Assembly (NCBI RefSeq): GCF_013177295.1
Contig: NZ_CP053642.1
Coordinates: forward strand, 620,001 to 684,000
Direction: 5' to 3'
Source of the DNA: Actinomyces marmotae
GTDB taxonomy: Bacteria; Actinomycetota; Actinomycetes; Actinomycetales; Actinomycetaceae
Length of the DNA: 64,000 nt
The position numbers and the translations under genes are program-made. Positions 17,973-25,990 of the stretch are shown here, one piece after another. Position 1 is the first letter of the stretch, and the number at the start of each line of letters is the position of its first letter. Under the pieces are notes generated by a model. The model saw only the letters and a list, made by a program, of their open reading frames with translations, was not told where the DNA came from and made no database searches.

Positions 17973-18193
17973 GTCCCTTATCCACCATCAAGCTCCGGCG
18001 AGGGCCTCTGACAAGGGGCGGGGGAGGATCTCACAGGCGCTGTCCAAACTCTGGGCCGAAGGTCACAATGTGCTGACAAAGGTCCCAGGATGCCGTAGTG
18101 TGACGACGTCACGTCCGGTACCCGCGCGAAGCGGCCGGTCTCGATGGCGGCCAGCGACGATCGCCGGCCCCACCCCTCGAATCGAAGGAGTCA
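17973..18193. other. Intergenic region before the iolA-like gene
   Basis: It contains a short palindrome GTGACGACGTCAC near 18099-18111 and AAGGAG before the dehydrogenase start. No clear TTGTCNNGACAA operator is seen; only half-site-like words such as TGACAAAG occur. The promoter here is not resolved. Confidence 0.4.
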
Positions 18194-19693
18194 ATGACGA
18201 TGAAGACGATCCAGCACTGGATCAATGGAGCGTATTACGAGGGCAGCCCGATCGGCCGCTTCCCCGTCGAGAACCCCGGCACCGGCGAGGTGGAGAAGGA
18301 GCTGCTCCACGCCTCCGAGGCCGACCTCAACCACGCCGTCGAGGTGGCCAGGGAGGCCCAGAAGAGCTGGGCCGGCTACTCCCTGGCCAAGCGCACCTCC
18401 ATCATGTTCAAGATGCGCGAACTGGTCCTAGCCCACACCGATGAGATGGCCCGGCTCATCGTCGAGGAGCACGGCAAGAACTACTCCGACGCCGTCGGCG
18501 AGATTCAGCGGGGCCGTGAGACCCTCGACTTCGCCACGGCCATCAACCTGGCTCTCAAGGGCGAGTACTCATTCGACATCTCCACCGGCGTTGACATCCA
18601 CACCGTCCGCCAGCCCGTGGGAGTCGTCGCCGGCATCTGCCCCTTCAACTTCCCCACCATGGTGCCCATGTGGATGCACCCCGTGGCCATCGCCACCGGC
18701 AACGCCTTCATCCTCAAGCCCGCCTCCACCACGCCGTCGGCGGCGCTGCTGACGGCCGAACTCTACAAGGAGGCGGGCCTGCCCGACGGCGTCTTCAACG
18801 TCGTGTCAGGCGACCGCACCATGGTCACCAAGATCCTGGAGCACCCGGGCGTCGACGCGATCTCCTTCGTCGGCTCCACCCCGGTGGCCCACATCATCCA
18901 GAACACCGGCATCGCCAACGGCAAGCGCGTCCAGGCCCTGGGCGGGGCGAACAACCACGCCATCGTCATGCCCGACTCCGACCTAGACTTCGCCGCCCAG
19001 CATATCTCCGCCGCCGCCTTCGGGGCCGCGGGCGAGCGCTGCATGGCCCTGCCGGTCGTCGTGGCCGTGGGCGGTTGCGGCCCCGACCTCGCTCAGCGCG
19101 TCAAGGCCCACGCCGAGAAGATCAAGGTCGGCTACGGCATGGACGAGGGTGTCGAGATGGGCCCCGTCATCGATGCCAAGTCCAAGGAGTTCATCATCGG
19201 CCTCATCAACGAGGGCGAGTCCAAGGGCGGGCAGGTGGTCCTCGACGGGCGCGGGCTGGTGATCCCCGGCCACGAAAACGGCCACTTCCTCGGCCCCACC
19301 ATCGTGGACAACGTGCCGCTCGACTCCGACCTCTACCGCGAGGAGGTCTTCGGCCCGGTGCTCTCCATCGTCCACGCCGACACCTACGACGACGCCATCA
19401 AGATCGTCAACTCCTCGCCCTTCGGCAACGGCTCGGCCATCTTCACCAATGACGGCGGCGTCGCCCGCCGCTTCCAGCTTGACGTCGAGGCGGGCATGGT
19501 CGGCGTCAACGTGCCGATCCCCACGCCGGTCGCCTACTACTCCTTCGGGGGATGGAAGGAGTCCCTGCTGGGCGACACCCACATCCACGGCCCCGAGGGC
19601 GTCAGGTTCTACACCCGCGCCAAGGCCATCACGTCCCGCTGGCCCAGCGAGAAGACCTACGCCGCCACCATGTCCTTCCAGCGCGAGGAGTGA
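18194..19693 (+). CDS. iolA: CoA-acylating (methyl)malonate-semialdehyde dehydrogenase (IolA/MmsA)
   Basis: Converts malonate semialdehyde to acetyl-CoA and CO2, the last inositol step. A 499-residue aldehyde dehydrogenase: cofactor-binding ICPFNFPTMVPMWMHPVAIA around residue 155, SFVGSTPVAHII (family-typical Gly motif), LGGANNHAIVMPD, and the catalytic cysteine in FGAAGERCMALPV near residue 280. MmsA-type features include the C-terminal YYSFGGWKESLLGD. Two in-frame ATGs are 6 bp apart (18194, 18200); GGAG ends 3 nt before the first and 9 nt before the second, so either may be used. It stands alone between intergenic regions. Confidence 0.93.
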   Translation: MTMKTIQHWINGAYYEGSPIGRFPVENPGTGEVEKELLHASEADLNHAVEVAREAQKSWAGYSLAKRTSIMFKMRELVLAHTDEMARLIVEEHGKNYSDAVGEIQRGRETLDFATAINLALKGEYSFDISTGVDIHTVRQPVGVVAGICPFNFPTMVPMWMHPVAIATGNAFILKPASTTPSAALLTAELYKEAGLPDGVFNVVSGDRTMVTKILEHPGVDAISFVGSTPVAHIIQNTGIANGKRVQALGGANNHAIVMPDSDLDFAAQHISAAAFGAAGERCMALPVVVAVGGCGPDLAQRVKAHAEKIKVGYGMDEGVEMGPVIDAKSKEFIIGLINEGESKGGQVVLDGRGLVIPGHENGHFLGPTIVDNVPLDSDLYREEVFGPVLSIVHADTYDDAIKIVNSSPFGNGSAIFTNDGGVARRFQLDVEAGMVGVNVPIPTPVAYYSFGGWKESLLGDTHIHGPEGVRFYTRAKAITSRWPSEKTYAATMSFQREE

Positions 19694-19789
19694 TGGCGCG
19701 CTGAGGGCAGATCCGGGGCGGCGCGCCTCGGCCGCGGGGCCATCGGGCCCCTGGCCAGCGCGCGCCGCCCGCGGCGTCCTCGGGCAGTT

Positions 19790-19801
19790 TTGTCCGCACA
19801 A
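19790..19801. promoter_or_regulatory. Candidate operator, TTGTCNNGACAA family (site 6)
   Basis: TTGTCCGCACAA has one mismatch in the right arm but extended flanks (TTTTG...CAAAA). It lies 84 bp upstream of the TIM-barrel gene starting at 19886. Confidence 0.6.
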
Positions 19802-19842
19802 AAACCTTCCCCTGTGGCGGTGGGGGCGGTATGCTGAGCATG

Positions 19843-19862
19843 GTTCCGAAACGATTCGGAAC
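19843..19862. promoter_or_regulatory. Second palindrome, LacI-operator-like
   Basis: GTTCCGAA-ACGA-TTCGGAAC is a perfect 8-bp inverted repeat with a 4-nt centre, 23 bp before the start codon at 19886 and just after a TATGCT box (19830-19835). The GAAACG core resembles LacI-family operators. One of the three LacI proteins in the window could bind here (inference). Confidence 0.5.
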
Positions 19863-19885
19863 ATCTGTTGCGAAGGAGCACCACG

Positions 19886-20830
19886 ATGTCGACGACGACG
19901 AACTCGAAGGCTGTCAACACCAACGACCCGAAGTACTCGAAGCTCACCATTGGCGTCTGCCCGGACCAGTGGGGAGTCTGGTTCCCCGAGGACCCCAAGC
20001 AGATGGACCCCCGCCAGGCCTGGGAGGAGATGGCCGAGGCCGGCTTTGAGGTCATCGAGACCGGCCCCTATGGCTACTTCCCGACCGACCCCAAGGAACT
20101 GCAGAAGTGGTGCGACGAGTTCGGCATGCGCGTCGTCGCCGGCACTGGCTGGGGGATCCTCCACAAGCAGGAGGCCTGGGAGACCACGCTGAAGACCTTC
20201 CGCGCCATCGCCGAGACCCACGCCGCCGTCGGGGCGGAGTACATCGTCCACCTCCCCCCGCTCTACCGCGATGACAAGACCTGGGAGTGGACCGATGACC
20301 GCGTCCTGTCCGACGACGCCTGGAAGCTCTACGTCGAGCACGCCAACGCCCTGGGCCAGATGCTGCTGGACGAGTACGGCCTCAAGATGGTCCTCCACCC
20401 CCACGGCGACTCCCACATCGAGACCCCCGAGGAGATCGCCCGGATCTTCGACGCCACCGACCCGACCTACGTCAACCTCTGCCTCGACTCCGGTCACGTG
20501 GTCTACGGCGGCGGCGACCCCGTCGAGCTGTGCCGGAAGTACCCCGAGCGCATCACTTACGTCCACATCAAGGCCTTCGATGAGGACATCACCCGCGAGG
20601 CCCACGAGAAGGACTGGCCCTTCGGCGAGGCCGTCACCAAGGGCGCCTCGGTCTGCCCGCCCGCCGGCCTGCCCGAGATGCACGAGTTCGTCGACGCCCT
20701 GGCGGCCCTCGACAAGCCCATCTACGCCATCTGCGAGCAGGACTGCTACCCCTGCGACCCGTCCTTCCCCAAGGCCAACGCCATCAACATGCGCAAGTAC
20801 CTGGCCGAGTGCGGCCTGGGGCTGGCCTGA
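19886..20830 (+). CDS. Sugar phosphate isomerase/epimerase family TIM barrel
   Basis: A 314-residue AP-endonuclease-2-type TIM barrel, a family that includes IolE, IolH, IolI and several epimerases. Visible are TIGVCPDQWGVWFPEDP at the N-terminus, FEVIETGPYGYFPTD, VLHPHGDSHIETPEEI, VNLCLDSGHVVYGGGDP and ITYVHIKAFDED with predicted metal ligands. It is followed by a dehydrogenase (20900) and another TIM barrel (21951) in the same direction, so the three are probably an operon. Which reaction it performs (inosose isomerase/dehydratase for another stereoisomer is a reasonable guess) cannot be decided from sequence alone. GAAGGAG precedes the start. Confidence 0.82.
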   Translation: MSTTTNSKAVNTNDPKYSKLTIGVCPDQWGVWFPEDPKQMDPRQAWEEMAEAGFEVIETGPYGYFPTDPKELQKWCDEFGMRVVAGTGWGILHKQEAWETTLKTFRAIAETHAAVGAEYIVHLPPLYRDDKTWEWTDDRVLSDDAWKLYVEHANALGQMLLDEYGLKMVLHPHGDSHIETPEEIARIFDATDPTYVNLCLDSGHVVYGGGDPVELCRKYPERITYVHIKAFDEDITREAHEKDWPFGEAVTKGASVCPPAGLPEMHEFVDALAALDKPIYAICEQDCYPCDPSFPKANAINMRKYLAECGLGLA

Positions 20831-20899
20831 CCCCGGGACGGCGAGCCCGATCCCCGCCCACCACGACCCCGTACCACGACTCTCAACGAGGAGAAGACA

Positions 20900-21910
20900 A
20901 TGACAGTCCGTATCGGCCTCATCGGCGCCGGCGGCATGGGCCGCGCCCACCTGGCCCGCATCCACGACGATCTCTCGGGCGGCGAGATCGTCGCCGTCGC
21001 CGACATCAACCCCGACGCCGCGAAGTCAGCCGCCGAGCCCTACGGCGCCAAGGCATATGCCAGCTCCGATGAGCTCATCAACGATCCCGACGTCGACGCC
21101 GTGCTCATCGCCACCTTCGGCAAGGTCCACGCGCCCGATGTCATCAAGGCCATCGAGGCCGGCAAGTACGTCCTGTGCGAGAAGCCCCTGGCCACCACCG
21201 CCGAGGACTGCATCGCCATCATGGAGGCCGAGCAGAGGGCCGGCAAGAGGCTCGTCACGGTCGGCTTCATGCGCCGCTTCGACGCCGCCTACAACGAGAT
21301 GAAGGAGGTCCTCGACTCCGGCGAGCACGGCCAGGCCCTCATGGTCCACAACCGCCACCGCAACCCCTCCGTGCCGGAGAACTACACCTCGCGCATGGCC
21401 ATCGACGACACCGCCATCCACGAGTTCGACACGATGCGCTGGCTGCTGGGCGAGGAGATCGTCAAGGTGCGCGTCGACCGTCCCAAGCCCACCACCCACC
21501 GCTTCGACCACCTCATCGACCCCATCGTCGTCGTGGCCTACACCGAGTCCGGCGTGCGCATCGACGATGAGGTCAACGTCAACCTCCAGTGGGCCTACTC
21601 CATCGAGTGTGAGCTCGTCCTCGAAACCGCCGCCGTGCGGCTGGGCGACCAGGAGAGGATCCACATCCGGGACTCCCACGGCAACCGCAACGCCATGTGC
21701 CAGTCGCATATCGACCGCTTCCAGGCCGCCTTCAACCGCGAGGTCCAGGAGTGGATCAACGCGGTCGCGGAGGACCGCCACACCGGATCCACCGCCTGGG
21801 ACGGCTACGCCGCCACCTGCGTCGTCGACGCCGCGGTGAAGTCCCACGAGGATGGCGGCTCGCCGCTGGTCGACGTCGAGCTCATCGACAAGCCGGCCTT
21901 CTATGCCTGA
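20900..21910 (+). CDS. Gfo/Idh/MocA dehydrogenase, inositol 2-dehydrogenase-like
   Basis: A 336-residue NAD(P)-dependent dehydrogenase. It has the Rossmann motif IGLIGAGGMGRAHLARI, YVLCEKPLATTAEDCIAIM near residue 95 with the catalytic-dyad lysine, GFMRRFDAAYNEM, and a C-terminal domain with MAIDDTAIHEFDTMRWLLGEE carrying the Asp and His expected in IolG-like enzymes. It lies 69 bp after one TIM barrel and 40 bp before the next. It probably acts on a different inositol epimer or on an inosose, complementing the IolG at 9055-10044 (inference). Confidence 0.86.
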   Translation: MTVRIGLIGAGGMGRAHLARIHDDLSGGEIVAVADINPDAAKSAAEPYGAKAYASSDELINDPDVDAVLIATFGKVHAPDVIKAIEAGKYVLCEKPLATTAEDCIAIMEAEQRAGKRLVTVGFMRRFDAAYNEMKEVLDSGEHGQALMVHNRHRNPSVPENYTSRMAIDDTAIHEFDTMRWLLGEEIVKVRVDRPKPTTHRFDHLIDPIVVVAYTESGVRIDDEVNVNLQWAYSIECELVLETAAVRLGDQERIHIRDSHGNRNAMCQSHIDRFQAAFNREVQEWINAVAEDRHTGSTAWDGYAATCVVDAAVKSHEDGGSPLVDVELIDKPAFYA

Positions 21911-21950
21911 TCCCCGCTCCGCACCACACCAAGGAGACAAGGAACCCGAC

Positions 21951-22820
21951 ATGGTCGACATCGCGCTTGACCCCAACATGTACTACCGCACGATGCCCAC
22001 GCCGCGGACCCTCTATAAGGCGGCCGAGCTGGGTTTCGAGCACGTGGAGCTCTCGCCGAACGCCGACTTCCACTTCTGGCACCACCGCCCGGCCGCCGAT
22101 GACGCCTTCGTCGCCGAGCTGAACAAGGCCCAGAAGGAGACCGGTGTCAAGGTCCGCACCCTCAACCCCGTGTTCAACTGGTCCTCCCTCGACGAGCGCG
22201 AGCGGGTCGCCCAGGTGTCCAACTGGCGGCGACTGCTTGAGCTCGCCGACGCCCTGGACGTCCGGGAGATCACCTCGGAGTTCTCCGGGGACCGGAACAA
22301 CGCCAAGGGCAGTGAGGAGCAGTGGTTCCGTTCGATCGAGGAGCTCGTCCCGCATTTCGAGAAGTACGGGATCCGCCTCAACATGGAGGCCCACCCCTAC
22401 GACTTCATCGAGTTGCACGACGACGCCCTGCGCCTCGTGCGCGCCGTCAACAAGGACTGGATCGGCTACGAGTTCTGCTGCCCGCACGCCTTCCACCTCT
22501 CCGACGGCGCGGGCGACGTGGAGCGCATGATCCGCACGGCCTCCGAGGCGGGCAAGCTCCGCGAGGTCCACGTTGCCGACGTGTTCAACCACAGGGCCAA
22601 CGACGGCAACCGGTACATCATCAACCCGCCGGGCGCCGATGTCACCGTGCACCAGCACAACGAGATCGGCAACGGCGAGGTCCCCTGGGACGCCGTCTTC
22701 TCCACGCTGCGCGACGTGGGCTTTGACGGCGTGGTTTCCGTGTGCGTCTTCGGCTGGCATGAGCGGGCCGACGACATCAACCGCGCTATGCTTGACCGGC
22801 TCAAGACTGAGCTCGGCTGA
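21951..22820 (+). CDS. IolH-like sugar phosphate isomerase/epimerase
   Basis: A 289-residue TIM-barrel protein resembling the IolH group. Notable segments are VDIALDPNMYYRTMPTPRTL at the N-terminus, FEHVELSPNADFHFWH, VREITSEFSGD, LNMEAHPYDFIELHDDALR, LREVHVADVFNHRANDGNRY and VVSVCVFGWHERAD. Several His, Glu and Asp residues suit a divalent metal site. The start at 21951 follows AAGGAGACAAGGAAC. Third gene of the 19886-22820 unit. The IolH family lacks a firmly assigned reaction. Confidence 0.82.
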   Translation: MVDIALDPNMYYRTMPTPRTLYKAAELGFEHVELSPNADFHFWHHRPAADDAFVAELNKAQKETGVKVRTLNPVFNWSSLDERERVAQVSNWRRLLELADALDVREITSEFSGDRNNAKGSEEQWFRSIEELVPHFEKYGIRLNMEAHPYDFIELHDDALRLVRAVNKDWIGYEFCCPHAFHLSDGAGDVERMIRTASEAGKLREVHVADVFNHRANDGNRYIINPPGADVTVHQHNEIGNGEVPWDAVFSTLRDVGFDGVVSVCVFGWHERADDINRAMLDRLKTELG

Positions 22821-22828
22821 GTCTGGCC

Positions 22829-22857
22829 GGGTTCGGCCCGCCCGGCGGGCCGAACCC
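22829..22857 (+). terminator. Hairpin terminator candidate
   Basis: A 12-bp perfect stem (22829-22840 with 22846-22857) and 5-nt loop lie 9 bp after the IolH-like stop and before the next transporter gene. Confidence 0.65.
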
Positions 22858-22947
22858 GCGCCCTGGCGGTCTCAGCGCTGAGTCCGCGATACTTCCGCCC
22901 AGGCCCGCACAGGCGCGGGCCGGATCCCATCAAGGAGTACCACATCC

Positions 22948-24537
22948 ATGTCCGATCAGACGACGTCGGTGGACTACTACACCCACGACAAGATCAAGGA
23001 GCTGGTGGACAAGACGCCACCATCCGGGAAGAAGCGGTCGTTGGGTGCGATCGCCATCGTCGCCACGCTGGGATCGCTGCTCTTCGGCTACGACACCGGC
23101 GTGATCTCCGGGGCGCTGCCCTACATGTACCTGCCCACCGATGCGGGCGGCCTGAACATCAACGCCACTGAGGAAGGGCTCGTCGGCGCCATGCTGTGCC
23201 TGGGCGCGGCCCTGGGCGCCTGGCTCGGCGGGCGCCTGTCCGACATGTACGGGCGCCGCCACAACATCACCGTCCTGGCCATCGTGTTCCTCGTGGGCGC
23301 GCTGGGATGCACCTTCTCCCCGAACATCTGGGTCCTCTACTTCTTCCGCGTCGTGCTGGGCTTCGCCGTCGGCGGCGCTTCGGCCACCGTCCCCGTCTTC
23401 CTCGGCGAGACGGCTCCCAAGCGCATTCGCGGCACCCTCGTCGCCCTCGATCAGATGATGATCGTCTTCGGGCAGTTCGTGGCCTTCTCCATGAACGCCG
23501 CCCTCGCCCAGTGGCACGGCGGCCCTGCCGTCCACGTCAAAGGCGAGGAGCAGCAGTGGGAGGCCGTCAAGCACACCGTCGACCTGGCGATGATCAACGG
23601 CGGCAACGGCGCGGCCTGGCGCTACATGCTCGTCATCGCCTCGCTGCCCGCGATCTTCCTGTGGATCGGCATCCGCATGATGCCCGAGTCCTCCCGCTGG
23701 TACGTGGCGAACCTGCGCATCCCCGAGGCCATCGGCGCCCTCAAGCGAGTGCGTGACGAGGCCAAGGACGGTCCCATCGCCAACGAGGTCGACGAGATGA
23801 TCGAGGTCCAGCGCCAGGAGGCGGCGCAGGAGAAGTGGGGGCTGTCCCAGATCTGGGCCACCCCGTGGACCCGCAAGCTGCTGTGGATCGGCATCATCCT
23901 GGGCCTGGCGGACCAGTTCACCGGCATCAACACCGCGATGTACTACACGCCCAAGGTCCTGGCCGCCGCGGGCTTCTCCGTGACCGACTCGATCTCCCTC
24001 AACGTGATCTCCGGCGGCATCTCCTTCATCGGCTCCGCCGTGGGCCTGTGGCTGGTGACCAGGTTCGCCCGCCGCCACGTGGGCATCTACCAGGAGGCCT
24101 CGATCGTGGTCTCGCTGACGGCCCTCGCGGCGGTCTTCTACTTCATGATCCAGCCCTTCCAGGACTCCGAGGGATTCATCGACACCAACGCCGCGGGCTT
24201 CAACTCGTTCGCGCCGATCCTCGTGCTCATCATCGTGTGCCTGTTCGTGTTCGCCAAGCAGTCCGGCACGGTGACCTGGGTGCTCGTCTCCGAGATCTTC
24301 CCGGCCAAGGTCCGCGGCACCGCGCTCGGCCTGGCGGTCGCGGCCCTGTGGATCGCCAACGGCATCGTCGCCTACGTCTTCCCCGTCATGATGGAGAGGA
24401 TCGGCGGGGCGGGAACCTACCTCATCTTCGCCCTCATCAACGTCGGCTCGCTCCTGTTCTACATGAAGGTCGTGCCCGAGACGAAGTACGACTCCCTTGA
24501 GGAGCTCGAGATGCGCTTCGAGAAGGAGTACAGCTGA
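22948..24537 (+). CDS. MFS sugar porter, probable myo-inositol transporter
   Basis: A 529-residue, 12-helix sugar-porter protein, paralogue of the one at 3281-4945. It has GYDTGVISGALPYMYL in TM1, GRLSDMYGRRHNIT after TM2, the PESSRWYVA motif, a helical central loop (KRVRDEAKDGPIANEVDEM), GLADQFTGINTAMYYTPKV in TM7 and the PETKYDSLEELE C-terminal motif. As in its paralogue, there is an extra loop between TM5 and TM6. AAGGAGTACCACATCC precedes the start. Having two related porters suggests different affinities or different inositol isomers (inference). Confidence 0.89.
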   Translation: MSDQTTSVDYYTHDKIKELVDKTPPSGKKRSLGAIAIVATLGSLLFGYDTGVISGALPYMYLPTDAGGLNINATEEGLVGAMLCLGAALGAWLGGRLSDMYGRRHNITVLAIVFLVGALGCTFSPNIWVLYFFRVVLGFAVGGASATVPVFLGETAPKRIRGTLVALDQMMIVFGQFVAFSMNAALAQWHGGPAVHVKGEEQQWEAVKHTVDLAMINGGNGAAWRYMLVIASLPAIFLWIGIRMMPESSRWYVANLRIPEAIGALKRVRDEAKDGPIANEVDEMIEVQRQEAAQEKWGLSQIWATPWTRKLLWIGIILGLADQFTGINTAMYYTPKVLAAAGFSVTDSISLNVISGGISFIGSAVGLWLVTRFARRHVGIYQEASIVVSLTALAAVFYFMIQPFQDSEGFIDTNAAGFNSFAPILVLIIVCLFVFAKQSGTVTWVLVSEIFPAKVRGTALGLAVAALWIANGIVAYVFPVMMERIGGAGTYLIFALINVGSLLFYMKVVPETKYDSLEELEMRFEKEYS

Positions 24538-25853
24538 TCGCCAGCCCCTCCCACACGCGTCCGGGCGCCGGGGTCACCCCGGCGCCCGGACCGCTGCGCC
24601 TACGGGCCTGCGCTTGGCTCGCCGGCCTGCTGCTGGGCGCCGTCCACGGCGTCATCGCCATCAGCCTGGGCGCCCGCGCCGGGGGCGCGCCCGCGCTCGT
24701 CATCGCGCTCGGCCTGGGGATGGCCCTGGGCGCGCTTCTCGCCCGCTGGCCCAGCGACCACCTGGGGCGCAGGCCGGTCAACCTTGCCACCGGGTTGCTC
24801 ATCGCCCCCGCGGCCCTGGGCGCCGCCCTCCTGCCCGGCCCCTGGTCGCTCGCGGGCGCCGCCGTCGTAGGGCTGGGCGCGGGGGCCCTCCTGCTCGTCC
24901 TGCCCCAGATCGCCCACGAACTGTCCCTGCGGGGGCACCGCCGCCTCACCCCGCAGGCCCTCGCCCTCATCCCCGCCGGAGCGGCGGCCAGCGCCCTCAT
25001 CTGCCGGTGGTCCCCGGACGCGGTCATGACCGCCTGGCTCCTCGTCCTGGGCCTGGGGGTGATCCACGCGCTCCTGGCCGCCAGCCTGCCGGAATCGCCC
25101 GTGTGGAACGCCGCTCACGGGCGCCTTGAGCACTCCATCGCCGCCCTCAAGGCCCTCCACGGCCCCCTGGAGGCCGCCGTTGCCATCGACTGGACGCGCC
25201 TCGACGCCGAGATGCTCGCCGTCCAGCAGCCCCTGACCGGGGCGGACCTGCGCGTCCCCCAGGTGCGCGGCGCCGTGCTGACCGGCTTCGTCCTAGTGCT
25301 GGCGCGCGAGGCGCCCCTGGGCGCCGCGGCGCTGGTGCTGGGACTGCGCGCGGTGGCCGACGCCGTCGGCGCGAGCGAGGCCCCCACGGCATGGGCCCTC
25401 GCCCTGAGCGCGGGCTGGATCGCCGTCTCCGCCCTGGCGCTGCTCCTCGTCCTGAGGGTGGACGGGCTGCGCTTCGCCAGGATCGTCCTCGGCGTGGCCC
25501 TGGCGGTCCTGGCGGCGACCGTCCTCGTCGCCAGCGCCCCGGCGCCCCCGGGGGCTGGGCGGGGCGCCGGAGCGGCGCTGGGCCTGCTCGGGCTCATCGC
25601 GGCGCAGTGGATCGGCCTTGAGCCCGCCTGCCGGGGGGCGATCGACCCCCGGGTGCCGCCGTGGCTCGTGGCGGCGCAGCGGAGCGCCACCGCGCTGGGG
25701 GAGTCGATCGCGCGGTTCGCGACCATCCTGGTCCCGATCATTGTCGTCCAGGAGTTCGGCGCGGTGACGGCCGCCTACGCGCTGCTCGGCTTCGAGGCCG
25801 TGGTGCTCGTCGTCGTCCTCGGGCGCCTGCCGCGCAGCGTCACCGGGGGATGA
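24534..25853 (+). CDS. Degenerate MFS sugar-porter-like membrane protein, possible CTG start
   Basis: A 12-helix MFS-like protein, 439 residues if read from the CTG at 24534. The only ATG in the frame before the motif is at 24720, which would remove TM1 and half of TM2 (LRACAWLAGLLLGAVHGVIA is encoded upstream of it). The CTG overlaps the previous stop (CTGA) and has AAGGAG 5 nt before it. Motif A survives (ARWPSDHLGRRPVN), as does PESPVWNAAHGRLEHSIAAL; many other sugar-porter signatures are lost and Ala/Leu content is very high. It is translationally coupled to the transporter before it. The function is uncertain; it could be a diverged transporter. Confidence 0.65.
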   Translation: MIASPSHTRPGAGVTPAPGPLRLRACAWLAGLLLGAVHGVIAISLGARAGGAPALVIALGLGMALGALLARWPSDHLGRRPVNLATGLLIAPAALGAALLPGPWSLAGAAVVGLGAGALLLVLPQIAHELSLRGHRRLTPQALALIPAGAAASALICRWSPDAVMTAWLLVLGLGVIHALLAASLPESPVWNAAHGRLEHSIAALKALHGPLEAAVAIDWTRLDAEMLAVQQPLTGADLRVPQVRGAVLTGFVLVLAREAPLGAAALVLGLRAVADAVGASEAPTAWALALSAGWIAVSALALLLVLRVDGLRFARIVLGVALAVLAATVLVASAPAPPGAGRGAGAALGLLGLIAAQWIGLEPACRGAIDPRVPPWLVAAQRSATALGESIARFATILVPIIVVQEFGAVTAAYALLGFEAVVLVVVLGRLPRSVTGG

Positions 25854-25898
25854 GGCGGTCCCGGAATGCCGGGACTCGGGCCATTAGTCCCTCGATGA

Positions 25899-25910
25899 AT
25901 GTCCGGACAA
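25899..25910. promoter_or_regulatory. Candidate operator, TTGTCNNGACAA family (site 7)
   Basis: ATGTCCGGACAA has 11 of 12 consensus positions. It lies 80 bp before the alcohol dehydrogenase ATG at 25991. Confidence 0.6.
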
Positions 25911-25990
25911 ACAAGATAGGCTGGGGGCGCATGCCAACGAGGCCAGCCATCGCGCGGCGGGCCTGCCACCACCGAAAGAGGTTTGCGGTC

